Below are positions 37,338 to 50,351 of a DNA stretch of 64,000 nt, piece by piece (the stretch's first letter is position 1; each line of letters begins with the position of its first letter). The DNA comes from Sordaria brevicollis (lineage: Eukaryota > Ascomycota > Sordariomycetes > Sordariales > Sordariaceae), in contig JAUTDP010000013.1 in NCBI GenBank assembly GCA_033439795.1, positions 1,240,001 through 1,304,000 on the forward strand, in the 5' to 3' direction. The translations under genes and the position numbers were made by a program. Under the pieces are notes generated by a model, which saw only the letters and a program-made list of their open reading frames with translations, searched no databases and was not told the origin of the DNA.

Positions 37338-40050
37338 TAAAGTAAGATTTTTATTCCCTAATTAAATTTATAGCGCTAATATAGTATGGGGTCTATTTCC
37401 GATTCTCCGTAGGATAAAACCGTAAACGTTAAGCGCCCCGGATAAAAACCCCGGCTATATTTTTCGGTGTGGACTTATCCGTACCGCTTTTTCGGTATTT
37501 TATAATTGTAATATATACTTACCGCCAACGCGATTAATATCCGTCTTATCCCTTTTATTTACTATTATATTAAAATTTTAAACCGTTTTACCTTTTTAAT
37601 CCGCTATTCCGTCCCTTATTTATTACCGCCTTCTACTTTTTACTCCTCTGCCTATTTACCCTTCTAATTATTATTAAATTTCTTAACCGTTAAATTTTCT
37701 TTTATTCCTTTTATCCTTTTCTTCCCTTTATTATAATTATATTTTTATTATAATTTATATTAATATAAAGATTTCCTTTTCTTAAATATAAAAACCCCCT
37801 ATCCCTTAGATCTTTTTAGGTTTTTCCTTCTTTTAATAATAATAATCGATTCGAAATAATTATTCTCCGTTAGAAATACGTTAAAGCGTTCCGTAAAATA
37901 ATAAAAATTTTTAATAAGGATGAGGGCGAAAATTCGTTTCCCCTTCGCCTTCCTTTACCGACTTTTATATTTAATATAATTAATACCGATATTAAAATTA
38001 ATTTCGAACGTATTATTAAATACTTTATTAATAATAAATTCTTTTATATATTGGAGAAAAGGTAAATTTTCCCTCTATTACGTTTTATTTTTATATTAAT
38101 TTCTTTGAAATTATATCTATATTCCTCTATATTTCGCTTATACCTTTTAATTAATTAAAGCCCTTTTTTCTTTCCCAATTATCCTGGGTTATAATATTTA
38201 TATAGAGGTTATTATTAAATCGATTTATTATATTCCTAATTACCTAAATAAATTATTATTTTTTATATTATTAATATTTCCTACTTTAATTCGTCTTTAA
38301 ATAAATTTAATTAAATTATTTAATATATTTTAGCGGTTTTATATTATATAATCGATATATTTCGCGGCTTCTACAATTTTTATAATATTTTTTAGGAGAA
38401 AATTATTAATAAAAACCTAATTAATAATAAATTTTACGATTATTTTATTCGCTTCCGTATTATTATTAAAGAATTTACCGGCGCGATTCGCCTTCGCTTT
38501 ATTAATAACGGTTTTACTAGTACCCTAAAGTAATTTATTCGCTATAGAAAGTAATTAATTAATAATTACTTCTAAAAAGGTTATTACGAATTCCTCTTTT
38601 CCGATAAAAATAATTTAATCGGTAATTATATTCCTTTAAATAATATCCCCTATAATAATAGTAATAATTTACTCCGTAATAGTAATAATAATTTATTTTA
38701 TAACGGTAGTAGTAAAATTCCCCCGAATAGTAATAATATTCGTATACCTTCTTATAATAATTCCCCGATAGAAATTAATTCGCCGGCTATTCGTTTTACC
38801 GGTCCTATTCCTACTAATAATAATTAATTCGTTTAGCGTTAATTTGTAATTAATATTATACGTTAGTATATTCGTTAATTCGACGAATAAAACCGTTTAT
38901 TCGCCGATAATAATAAAATATTAAAAGCTTTAATTAATTATAAAAAAAAGTAATAATTAAATAAATTATTACTTTTATAATTTAATAAATTCTTAATTAA
39001 ATAGAAATCTTCCTTCGTCTTCGTTTTAGCGTATTAGTAAATAAAAGTAAAAAAAAAGGAAGAAAAGAAAATTAAGAGTAGTAAGCGAATTCGTTTCGCT
39101 ACTCTTCTTTTAATTCGATTATTAAGCGGTATTTATTTAATCGTCCTAATTAAAATGCCTATAATAAAATTCTTTCGGCTTTAATTTTATCGTTTAAATA
39201 AATTTGGAATTATTCTTACGTTTATAATTAATTAATTATTACGAATTATATATTTACTATCCGGAGATATTTAAACGTAATATAGTAGAATATTTCCCGT
39301 TTTAATTTATACGAATAAATAAAGGTATCGATATCGGGGATTCTCCTTTAAAAAAGGAAAGCCCTAAAATTAATTACCTCCATTTTCGCTTAAACGAAGA
39401 GGGAATTCTTCGCTTTTATTAATAAATAATAATCTTTATCGTCCTCCGAAAGTTAAATTCTCTTCCGCTTCTTTTTTTTCTAACCGATTATATACCGTTT
39501 TATTATAATATTGCTAAATTTCGGGTCGAGGTTAATAATTATAAATTTATACCGCCGATTTAATTTAATTACCGTTATTATTAATTAATAATTATAATAT
39601 AATACTTATTCTCTTTTCGTAGCGTTCTCTAATTATATTTCTCGATCGAGGGTTAAAAATTCCAGCGGTTATAACGGCTAAACGGGTACGCCCATTACCG
39701 GGGGCGGTCCCGCTATAATCGTTATAAAATTCTCCGTCGATATTTATTCTTCCGCTTATTTAACTTTAGCGGCACTACTTTCCGGTCTATTAATAAATAG
39801 TCGACCTCTTATTCGTTTTATTTAAATATAATTAACTATTTAGGTTACTATTCCTCGGACGAACCTAACTTAGTCTATACGGGCGAATTTCTCTTCGAAA
39901 GCCTTTACCCGTTTATTAAGGTAGAGGTCGAGTAGCGGGCAAAAAGTTTCCGTTTTAAGGTTCCATACCGGCGTAGCCTTATACGCCCCGGCGACGACTC
40001 TTAAGCATTTGGTTTGGTGTTTGGCCAGTCCGATTGTTATCCCTCGGGGT
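37338..40050 (-). mobile_element. LINE copy C2, 5'-truncated, inserted in LINE copy B
   Basis: 2,713 bp in minus sense. The 3' terminus is at 37338 and the 5' truncation at 40050 ('aacaatcgg' side). It is flanked by perfect 12-bp duplications 'aaaaatctttag'. It covers the 3' UTR and the ORF2 C-terminal part and is the same family as its host copy. The last 80 bp (about 39970-40050) keep more TpG and GC than the rest. Confidence 0.9.
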
Positions 40051-40930
40051 AAAAATCTTTAGCGAAAAAGCGTTTATATCTTTAAATATTATTATATTAA
40101 TTATTAAAGAATTCCTTTAAGCGAATATTATTAAATATATAAAAATAGAAAATATTATTTATAAAATACAATAAGCGAACCCGACCGCTTTTATTATTAA
40201 AATACGCTTATAGAAAAAAAGAATTAATAAAAATAAGGGATTTTTTATAATAGAAATTATAATTATAAAAGTAACCGAAGCTCTTTATAAAGGATTTTTC
40301 CTTTAAGAGGGCGGCGTATATATTCATAAATTATTTACCTCTTCGGCTAATATTTAATAATATTTTACTTATTAGGGCGTAAAATATTTAAAGAAATTCT
40401 ATTATAATATTAACGTTTATAAACGCTATAGTAAAAATAAATATAATAAGGACCGTTTTAAAAAAGCGAATTACTTATTTAACGAAAATAAATCGCTAAT
40501 CTTCTATACTCCGTATAAAAAGTATAGGCATTATACCTTCGAAAAGAAAATATATTTTATTTTTAAAAAAATTATTACGAAAGTTATTATAGAATACGTT
40601 AAGAGGCTATATTTATTTACGTACCGGAAGGACTTTAAGAGAAGTATTATATTAGAATTAATAATAATAGAGGATAATAAGGATATCGATTTCTTTAATA
40701 CCCTTTTTACTACCCGTATTATTATTATTCGTAAAAAGGAATTTAAAAGCGGAAATAGAAGCCGTACCTATAAGCGGATTAACGGGCCTTTTATTAAACC
40801 GAAATTAATAATTAAAAGCCTAATAAACGCGTTTATAAATTTTTAAAGTTCGGGTATTCGGAGTAGAACTAACTTAATCGCTACTACTAAACCGGCTATT
40901 TAAAAGGAAAAGACTCCTATTCCTACTCCG
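40051..40930 (+). pseudogene. LINE copy B ORF1, C-terminal part
   Basis: The frame resumes after the copy C2 insertion ('SLNIIILIIKEFL', 'IKIENIIYKIQ'). It continues through a Lys/Tyr/Asn-rich stretch at 40390-40560 ('FYYNINVYKRYSKNKYNK'), where the zinc knuckles of Tad1-type ORF1 usually lie; the cysteines cannot be recognised now. It is followed by 'RKDFKRSIILELIIIEDNKD'. The left base block repeats the target duplication. Confidence 0.55.
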
Positions 40931-43900
40931 CCCGCGGGGTTAAAAAATATTCCCTTATAAAATAATTAATAATCCGATTAAAAATACTCTATTAAAATAT
41001 AAGGAAATTGTATAAAAAAAAGAAATTATTATTCGAATAAGAGGAGATTTATAATATTATAACGATTTAAAAACTAAGTAGGAATTTAAACGAAAATATT
41101 TATCGTTTATAAAATAATAAATATATTAGGGTAAATTATTTAAAAAAAGGGAAGGCAATTATTTATATAAATAAGAGATAAAACTTTAAGGACCTAAATT
41201 TCCGCATTGGAAAAAATTAGGCCTCTATAATATTTAAAAATTTAAAAGAATTATTAACCGTTTATTCGATTCATTCCCTTATTAAAATGTATAAAATACT
41301 AGAATATAAATAAGGGTTTCCCTTCTTCGAATTCTTCGAAGAAAAACCCCTAGTAAAATATTAAATTATAGCCGTCGGGGATTTTAATTTTTATTATCCC
41401 AATTAGGATTTAGAAAATAAAATTAGCCTAGGAATTAAAAAATTCCTTATATAAATATAATAATAATATATATAATTCGTTACCTTTAAAAAGGAATTAA
41501 CTTATATAAGTAATATAATATAGAAAAAAAGAAATAAAATAATCGATTATATATAAATAATATTAAAAATCGAAATTAAATATTAAAGGGCGTAACGGTA
41601 CGAATAAACCAATTCGGACTATTATCCTTAAAAAATTTAAATTTATATTAGAAAGAAAATTAAAAAAGCGGAAATAAAAGAAAATTATAATTAAAATTTA
41701 ATAAACGTAAAAAAGGTACGAAGAGTAATATTATAACGGATTTCGGTCCCGGCGAAAATTAATACGAAAAAGGAATTAAAATTTATATTCAATAAATTTA
41801 ATAAGGAATTTATAAGTATAGTAAAGGAATTCGTTCTATATTGGAAAAAAAATCGAAGGAAAAAAGTAAAGTAATAGACATTAAAATATAAAATAGTAAC
41901 GAAAAATACGAAGCGGAAATAATAAAAATAATATAGGGAAAGGATATTTTCGAATTAAGTAAAATTCGTAAAGGTATTAATAAAGAAAAGAAAAATTAAT
42001 ACGAAAATTTAATAAACAATATAATAAAAAGGTATTAAAAAAGCGTCGAAAAATTCAAATAAATTTTAAACCTTCGAAAAATAAACCCGTACCCGAAATT
42101 ATTTACTAATAAACCCGTTTAAATTTTTAATTTTTAAATAATACGAAAGAATAAAAAAAATTAAAGATTATAATAATAAAATAAATATTTTTACCGAATA
42201 TTTCTTCCCGAAAATAAATATCCTTATAAATTATTTACCTAATTAAACCTTTTTATTAAATACCAGCGATTCGTTATTTATTAACGAATTAATTACCGAG
42301 GAAAATATTTAAGAAATTTTATTTCGGATAATTCCGAATAAAGTACCGGACGTCGATTAATATTCGAATAAATTTTTAAAAATTTATAAAGAATTATTCC
42401 GAAAAATTATAATTATTCTTATAACTACGAATTTTCGTTTTGAATATTTCCTATAACGATTTAAGAACGTAAAAGTAATCGTTCTTAAAAAATTAAAAAA
42501 AACCGCCGTATAATAAAAGTTAGCCGGCGTATAAAGGCTAATTTTATTATTAAATAACGTTAGGAAAATCTTCGAAATGTTTATCGCTAAAAGATTTATT
42601 TAAACCGTAAAAGAATTTAACTTCTTATTAAAGGGTTAAATAAATAATTAAGCAAATTGTTCGACCGAATTTACTATCCGTATTATTATAAATACTATAT
42701 ATACAGCCTAAAAACTCGGAGCTATTACGTTACTAATATTCCTTAATTTTAAAAACGTATTTAATAAAATTAATTATAAATAATTATTATATACCCTATA
42801 GGAAATATAATTCTTACGATAAATTTTCGAATAGGTAATGAATTTTATTAACGGACGAAGAAATTCCCTTTTCTTTAATGACGAAATATCCATTCCTTAC
42901 GCTATAAAAATTAGAATACCTTAAGGCTCCCTCCTCTCCCTAATTCTTTTTATCCTTTTTATTACCCTATTATATTGTAAATTAATTATAATTAAAAATA
43001 TAATTATAATTAGCTTCGCCGACGATATTAATATTATTATTATAATAAAGATTATTAAAAAAAATTATAAAATATTTTAAGTAGTATAGGAAATTTATTC
43101 CGAATAAGTAAGAAAGAAAAATATAAAATTCGAAGCGAATAAAACGGAATTAATATATTTTATATAAACGAAAGTATTAAGAACGGAAATTCTCTAATTT
43201 AGGGATATTATACTTCGACCGACGGAATCGATAAAATTCTTAAACGTTTAATTAAATTATAAATTTAATTATCGAACTTATATAAAGGTTATTAAAAAGA
43301 AAATAAAAATTTAAACGAATATATTAATTTAATTAGCTATAAAAATTTAGGGTTATTCTTTCGTTCGTACGAAGGAGATTTATATTAAATATATTCGAAG
43401 CGTAATTATATATAAAGCTTTAATTTTCTACTAATTAATAAAAATATATAATAAACCCCGAAAAATAATAATCGGATTAATTAAATATTAAATTAAATAT
43501 TTAAAAATCGTCGCCGGGGTATATAAAGTTACGCCGGTACGGAACTTTAAAACGGAAATTTTTTACCTACTATTCGACTTCTATTTTAATAAACGGGTAA
43601 AAGCTTTCGAAGAAAAATTCGCCTATATAAATTAGGTTAAATTCGTCTAAAAAATAGTAATTTAAATAATTAATTATATTTAAATAAAACGAATAAAAGG
43701 TCGACTATTTATTAATAAACCGGAAAATAATATTACTAAAGTTAAATAAGCGGAGGAATAAATATTAATAGAGAATTTTATAGCGATTATAACGGGACTA
43801 CCCCCAGTAACGGGCGTACCCGTTTAATTATTATAACCGCCGGAATTTTTAACCCTCGATTAAAAAATATAATTAAAAAATATTACGAAGAGAAAATAAG

Positions 43901-44641
43901 TATTATATTATAATTATTAATTAATAATAATAATAATTAAATTAAATCGGCGGTATAAATTTATAATTATTAACCTCGATTCGAAATTTAATAATATTAT
44001 AATAAAACGGTATATAATCGGTTAAAAAAAAAAGAAGTGGAAAAGAACCTAACTTTTAAAGGACGATAAGGATTATTATTTATTAACGAAAATAAAGAAT
44101 TCCCTCTTTATTTAAGCGAAAACGGAGGTAATTAGCCTTAAAGCTTTCCTTTTCTAAAGGAGAATTTCCGATATTAATACCCCTATTTATTTATATAAAT
44201 TAAAATAGGAAACGTTTTATTATATTACGTTCGAATATCTTTGGATAATAAATACGTAATTTGTAATAATCGATTAGCTGTAAACGTAAAAATAATTTTA
44301 AATTTATTTAAACGATAGAATTAAAATTAAAAGAATATTATTATAAATATTTCGGTTAGGACGATTAAATAAATACCGTTTAATAATCGAATTAAAAAAA
44401 GAGTAGCGAAATAAATTCGCTTATTATTTTTAATTTTCTTTTCTTCCTTTTTTTTACTTTTATTTACTAACGTATTAGAATAAAAATGGGGGAGGATTTC
44501 CATTTAATTAAAAATCTATCGGGCCGCGAAAGTAACGACTTATTTAATTATTATTTCTTCTTATAATTAATTAAAACCTTTAATATTTTATTATTATCGG
44601 CGAATAAACGATTTTATTCGTCGAATTAATAAATATATTAA
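40931..44641 (+). pseudogene. LINE copy B ORF2 (endonuclease and reverse transcriptase)
   Basis: This is the endonuclease-RT protein that nicks target DNA and copies LINE RNA. Endonuclease motif 'IAVGDFNFYYPN' lies at about 41365-41400. RT domain: 'IPQGSLLSLILFIL' (stop read as Q) at about 42916-42957 corresponds to GIPQGSPLSP, and the catalytic box 'FADDINIIIII' is at 43015-43047. It is followed by 'KFEANKTELIYF' (43120), the usual post-FADD block. The frame then degrades and is cut by the DNA transposon at 44642; the rest is at 61527. TAA/TAG stops abound. Confidence 0.82.
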
Positions 44642-44800
44642 CTTACCTAGGGGTATATAGGGACCCTTTTTCCGTTATCTAGCGGTTATGTCACGGTTAC
44701 ACGACATTTTAACCGTAGTACAACCGTATATATATTTCAACCGTAGCGCCACAGTATTTCTTTTTTCAACCGTTACAGATCATACTACGGTTGTAAATTA
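44642..44800 (+). repeat. Left terminal and subterminal repeats of the DNA transposon
   Basis: The terminus 'cttacctagggg' is followed by 'tatagggaccc' and at least six 'accgt'/'acggt' motifs in both orientations, probable transposase binding sites. This part keeps CpA and TpG, so it largely escaped RIP. It corresponds to 61380-61526 in inverted orientation. Confidence 0.72.
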
Positions 44801-45579
44801 CATATACTCCCCATACTAAATAAGCTGGGAGGTATAAAGTCCCAAGGTAGGGTTTATAGGAGTAATCGGAATATATAGTTTTTACGGTCGGGAAGTTACG
44901 AAATAAGTATAGAATTGGCGGTCCTTCCGTTTTTATTACAGAAGAATTCTACCAAAACTACGAACGGTCGCTCTAAATTATAAAATTAAAAAGGTACCTT
45001 ATTACCACGGTTATACTCCTTAATACTCTTACTAATTAAAACTATTATAATAACTACTTTTGCGTATATTACCGTATAGTATAGAAATTTATACCCTTAT
45101 TAATTAGTAATATCCTTATTAATTAATTTATAATATAAATAATTAAATTAAAAATAATAAATTATAATAATAATATAATGTAATAATTATAATTTAATTA
45201 ATAATATTATTAGCTAAATAGTATATTTATTTAAAGGGGGGATAATAATTATATCGAATAACGAAAAAAATAAGGTTAATTAATTTAAATATTCAATTTA
45301 GGGATGGTTAAATAAGGAAAAATACGAAGTAATTAAGTGATTAGAGCTTTTTAGGAATTACGACCTCGGTACTTTATTACGAAATATTAATTTCGCGGTC
45401 CTCCGAATTAGGGTCCCTCTTAATAATATATATGTAACGTTCGTAGAATTGGAGCCGTAGTATTTAGTAAACCCGTCCGTAGTATATTATATTTTATAAT
45501 TATTCTTCTATATTAAATATATTATAAAGCTTATAAGTCTTTTTATTTTTATAGGTATTAAATTAAGTAATATATTCCT

Positions 45580-46190
45580 CCCAATTCCTATTAAAAGTTT
45601 TTAAGTAGCGTTTTTAATTATTTAGGGCTCCTCCGAATTTAGAAGGTAATTGCCATTCTTCTTCGATTATTTATTATTATTAATTTAAAGGGTATTAAAG
45701 TAGGAAGACGGCTTGCCACGCTTTTTAAACTATTGGTTAAAAGTAATAATTATTTTTCCTCAACCGCTTATTATTATTAGCTTAGGGGAATATTAGAGTA
45801 GGAAGAAAGGAAATATTATTTTACGGATAAAATTCGATATTTATTAAATAAGGGTAATTATTTATAGTAGAATAGATTATTATTCTCTAAGACTAGTATT
45901 TCAAATATTTAATAAGTAGGCGAAGAACCGACCGCTATATATTCTTTTAATTTTTAGTGTATTAATTATAGTAACGATAAACTTCACTTTTTTAAATTTA
46001 ATAATAGCGTTTTTATATTATTTTTTCTCTTAAAGCCTTTTAATATCGGTTTGTAAAATTATTTATAATATTCGCCCGATTATTTTTTTATATTAAAAGA
46101 CGAATTATTTTAAATTCCTTTTGTATTTAATAATTAAGATCGAACTTTATTTAAAGTAGGAATTTATTATTATTAATAATATTTTAGAAA
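45580..46190 (+). pseudogene. Possible degenerate reading frame in the DNA transposon, unknown
   Basis: A plus-strand frame of about 200 codons reads with only TAA/TAG stops, for example 'NLKGIKVGRRLATLFKLLVK', 'ERKYYFTDKIRYLLNKGNY', 'VGEEPTAIYSFNF'. I know no family for it. The opposite strand also reads fairly coherently, so even the strand is not certain. It sits at the far end of the element from the transposase and could be a cargo or helper gene. Confidence 0.3.
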
Positions 46191-46392
46191 ATAATTAAAT
46201 AATTATAAGGGATAAAGGTATAATCCTCTTTAAGAAAGATTTGGTAAAATTATTTATTAATTCGAAAGATATAAATAAAATTAACGATGGCGGATATTAA
46301 ATTATATTTTCCGGAGGCCTAATCGTTAATGAGAATAAATTTTAATATCTTTAAACTTTTAGCCGAAATTTTTAATAATTTAACCGGGGCCG

Positions 46393-46681
46393 ATAAACGA
46401 GCGGTCTATATTAACGAAATTGCAGGGCGTAGGAAGAGATCTACAATTTTAATTTTAATTTTAATAAAGTTACGGGGCGTAGGAAGAGATTTACGATTTT
46501 AGTCTTAATTTTAACTTCTATTAATATATAGTCGTTTAGGCTAATAAACGAACGGTTTATATTAACGAAGCTACGGGCGTATAAAGAGATCTACAATTTC
46601 AATTTTAATTTTAACGAAGTTGCAAAGCGTAAGAAGAAATCTACGATTTTAATTTTGGGTTTTAACTTTTATTAATATATA
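46393..46681. repeat. 151-bp tandem duplication made of about 47-bp subrepeats
   Basis: 46393-46530 is repeated at 46544-46681 with a 151-bp period and RIP-type differences. Each copy contains two diverged subunits built on 'ggcgtaggaagagatctac' (first near 46426 and 46475). The order is therefore a duplication of an already duplicated unit. No reading frame explains it. Confidence 0.85.
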
Positions 46682-47094
46682 ATTATCTTCGTCTTTACCG
46701 TTAATTTCTATATCGCTTATTATATTCGGGAGAAAAGAAATAATTTATTAAAAATAGTACTTTATTTTTAGGATTACGTATAATTAATAATATCGATCGT
46801 TAGTTGTATTTAATAAATAAAAGGATATAATTAACGAAGTTAATTAGGGCCTTATTATAATCGGCTTAGTATTTATAATACTATTAAGTCGTAACGTCGC
46901 TGGGTTTATCGTTAGATTTAAAAATATCGGTTGTTTAATTTTATTAGTAATAGGAAATATAATATTATAAAGCGTTAATTAGAATTTAAATTAAAAAGTA
47001 GGTATAGGGTAATTAATTATAAAAACCTTCGCCCTTGGGTTAAGCGAATATAATTATAATAGCCTTTTTTAACCTATTAGGAATAGTAAAATTA

Positions 47095-49085
47095 TATCCC
47101 GGCGTAAATAGCGTAGGTAATTTTATTAATATTTAACCGCGCAATATTTAATTAAAAGTAAATAGTATATTGCTATTAATCTTAGGCTTCTTTAAGGCCG
47201 TTTTTAAATTTAATAAAAGTAATATATTAAATACGGGATTAGGGTAGGATTAGTAAATTCGTAGTATAAATTATCGATTTAAATACGAAGGCGAATCGTT
47301 AATTAATATACCTCCTTATAAGTAAGTAGTTTTCTTATAATTAATAGTAAAATTTCGATTATTATTCTCTTAGGATAAGGAGACCGATAACGTAGGTTTA
47401 TCTTTCGAATTAAATATTGGACTTTATAATAATCTTTTAGCTCGTTTTACTATTAAATCATCTCTTCTAATATAGCGGCTTATAAAGCTTTTTTCTAATA
47501 GTTCGACCGAGATACGGCGGGGTAGAAATTAATATAAATTATCGATTTGGATGCGAAGGCGATCGTTAATTGGTATACTTCCTTGTAGGTAGTTTTCCTA
47601 CGGTTAATAATGAAATTTCGACCGTTATTCTCTCGGGTAATAAAGAGACCGATGTAAAATATCTTTCTAGCCGGGTATTTAGACCTTATAATAATTTTTC
47701 AATTCGTTTTACTATTTAAATTTAAGTTTATTATAATATATTAGAAAATTATTAAAAAAGTACTATAATATAAATAGACGAAGTAAAATAAGGAATTTTT
47801 AACCTATTATTATATATTTAACGACGATTTATTAATATTTTAAATCTAATTGAAGTAAATTAGACTACCGACGAATGTAATTTGTAATAGTTATTTAATA
47901 TATAAAAATGCGGTAATATATAATAATAGGATACCGGTATTTAAATAGGTATTTAAATAGGTATCCAAATAAATATAAGAGAAGATTTAAATATAGAAGT
48001 AGTTTAGTAAAAAATAACGAAAGTATAGATTAAATATTTAATTAGAAGTATAAATATATAAATATTTAGAAATAGAAATATTTTAAACGGTTAAACGAGA
48101 TAAAGGGGTAATAAGAAATAATAGGTGCGAAAAGGTTGGATTAACGAAGGATTTAGTAATTAGAACTTACTTTAATAGGATAAATTATTATTTAAAATTA
48201 GTATTTTATATAATTAACGGGTAAATGAAGGATATTATTTCTACGAATATATATTATATAAATAGGGAATATTAAAAAGATTCGCTTCCGAACTTCTATT
48301 TTTTTCGCTTTTTAGGTTCGCGATTATTCTTCCTTATTCCGCTTTTTTTAAAATACTTAGCGGGCTTTTTCTTCCTCCTCTTTATTCTTTTTCTTTTTTA
48401 CCTCTTACTCTTATTAGGCGATTATAATTAAAAGTTAAGACGGTTTAAATTATAGGACTTTAAGTTTATTTACTTCTTCGGGTTTTTTTTAATCTATTAA
48501 GAATAGTAAATTTGTATCCCGGCGTAAATAGTACGGGCGTAGATACGGGCGTAAGTAATTTTGTTAATATTTAACCGCGTAATGGTTAATTAGAAATAAA
48601 TAAGTCGGTAGAATTATAATAATTCGATTAGGGTAAGGTTAATAAATTCGGCTACCTTTTCTTAGGGTAGAAATTAGTATAAATTATTAATTTAAATACG
48701 AAGGCGATTATTAATTAATACGCTTCCTTATAGGTAAGTGGCTTTTTTATAATTAATAATAAAATTTCAATTATTATTCTTTCGGGTAATAATCGTTTTA
48801 CTATTTAAATTTAAATTTATTATAATATATTAGAAAATTATAAAAAAAGAAATATAAGAAGTAAAATAAGGAATTTTAAATTTACTATTATATATCCTAG
48901 ATTCGTTCTATAATATAGTTCAACGACGATTTATTAATATTTTAGATCCAGTTTAAATAGATTTAATATATAAGAGTATAGTAATATATAATAATAGGAT
49001 AGATGCTAATATCTAAATAAGTATCTAGATAAATATAGGAGAAGATTTAGATATAAAAGTAATTTAATAAAAAATAAGGGTATAA
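47095..49085. repeat. Dispersed imperfect repeats in the DNA transposon
   Basis: A block of about 200-230 bp occurs three times: about 47245-47462, 47515-47745 and 48655-48845. Each has 'aaattatcgattt'-like and 'ttaatagtaaaatttcga'-like landmarks and ends in 'cgttttactatt'. A second motif, 'gtatcccggcgtaaatag', occurs at 47095 and 48511. Sequences after the second and third block also match (47820 and 48912, 'aacgacgatttattaatatt'), so a segment of several hundred bp was duplicated. No convincing coding frame was found in this 2 kb. Confidence 0.75.
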
Positions 49086-49494
49086 GGTAGTAAGTAAAGG
49101 ATATTATTTTTACGAATCTATATTACGTAAACGGGTAATCTTGCTAAAATCGACGTAGCCTAATCTATTTTAGATTATTAATATAATTTTATTAATAGCG
49201 GGAATATTAAAAAGTTATAAACCTTAAAGTTTGGAAATTATTATTATAATAGAAGTAGGATCCAAAGTAAGATTATTTATATTAAATTTATACGAATATT
49301 TTGGGTTATTAGTATGGTTTTATAAATAATAGGAGTGTTAAAAAGTTGTAAATTTTAAAGTTCGGAAGCGAATTTCGAAGGGTATCCGCCAATTTTAATT
49401 ATAAATTAGATATAATATATTTCGTATAATTCCTACCGTTATTCGACTATATAATTTCGCGAAAATATTTAAAGTATTGTTACTTCGGCTTTTT

Positions 49495-49715
49495 ATTACG
49501 TAATTATTTTTTTATATTAAAGGTCGTTAAATGAATATCGAATTCGACGTCGGAGGCGGCCTTTTCGTTATCTTTACCGTCTTCTTTAGTAATATTATTA
49601 TTCTACTTTTCGTTATCGAAATCCTCGGGTTCGGGGATATTATACTTTATTACCTTTTTATTATACGATTATTTCTTTACGCTAAAAGTCGCTAAATAAA
49701 TATCGACTTCGATAA
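49495..49715. repeat. Pair of about 58-bp direct repeats
   Basis: 49495-49553 ('ttacgtaattatttttttat' onward) and about 49659-49715 ('ttatacgattatttctttac' onward) share the same order of motifs, including 'gtcg.taaatgaatatcga'. The spacer between them is acidic-coding on the minus strand but without a supported frame. Confidence 0.6.
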
Positions 49716-50162
49716 TAGGTTATAAAGTATTATTGCGTTATATAAAATTTTAAAGGATATAATAAAGTATATTATTACGCCGCGAAATCGATGCGGGAGG
49801 TTATAATTAGAAATAGGGGCGGTAGCGTATTGTAATTTAATTAAGTAGTCCGGGTTATTAAATAATAGGGTATAGAAGAAGTATTTAATAGTAAAGATAA
49901 TTAATTACGCCTAATAGGTAAATTTTATAAAATAAGTATTAATAAATTAATATTATAATTTTAATATTCAAAAGTTACGCGCTAGCGGCGGCGTTTAAAG
50001 ACCTAAATAGAAGTATTAATTTCCCCACTCTAGTACGCTTAGACTACTACCGAAATAAAAGAGCACGCAAATAAAGAAAATATATAAATATAATTTAATA
50101 TTATTTTAATTAAGAGAATTATTTAGCGCTATGAAGTTGATTTTTTAATATTTTCGTCATTT

Positions 50163-50240
50163 GACGTGTTTTTGTACGTTAATATTTTAACGTATTTTTG
50201 TATATTGATATTTTAACGTATTTTTGTATATTAATGTTTT
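50163..50240. repeat. 26-bp tandem repeat, three copies
   Basis: Units at 50163, 50189 and 50215, each of the form 'acgtatttttgtatatt' plus an 'aatatttt' tail. It lies just downstream of the end of the minus-strand frame at 50352 and could be part of its 3' region. Confidence 0.9.
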
Positions 50241-50351
50241 GAGATTTTTTTAATTGTGAGTAAAAACAAGATTAAAAGGTATTATACAGAATATAATAAA
50301 ATAAAACTAATATACTAAGAGTATAAATCTTAAACCTAATTAAATATATAT

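Noticed and set aside
47700..49690. Long minus-strand frame with few frameshifts
   Set aside because: Stop density is no lower than expected for TA-rich DNA, residues are mostly N, I, Y, L, and the region consists of non-coding repeats.
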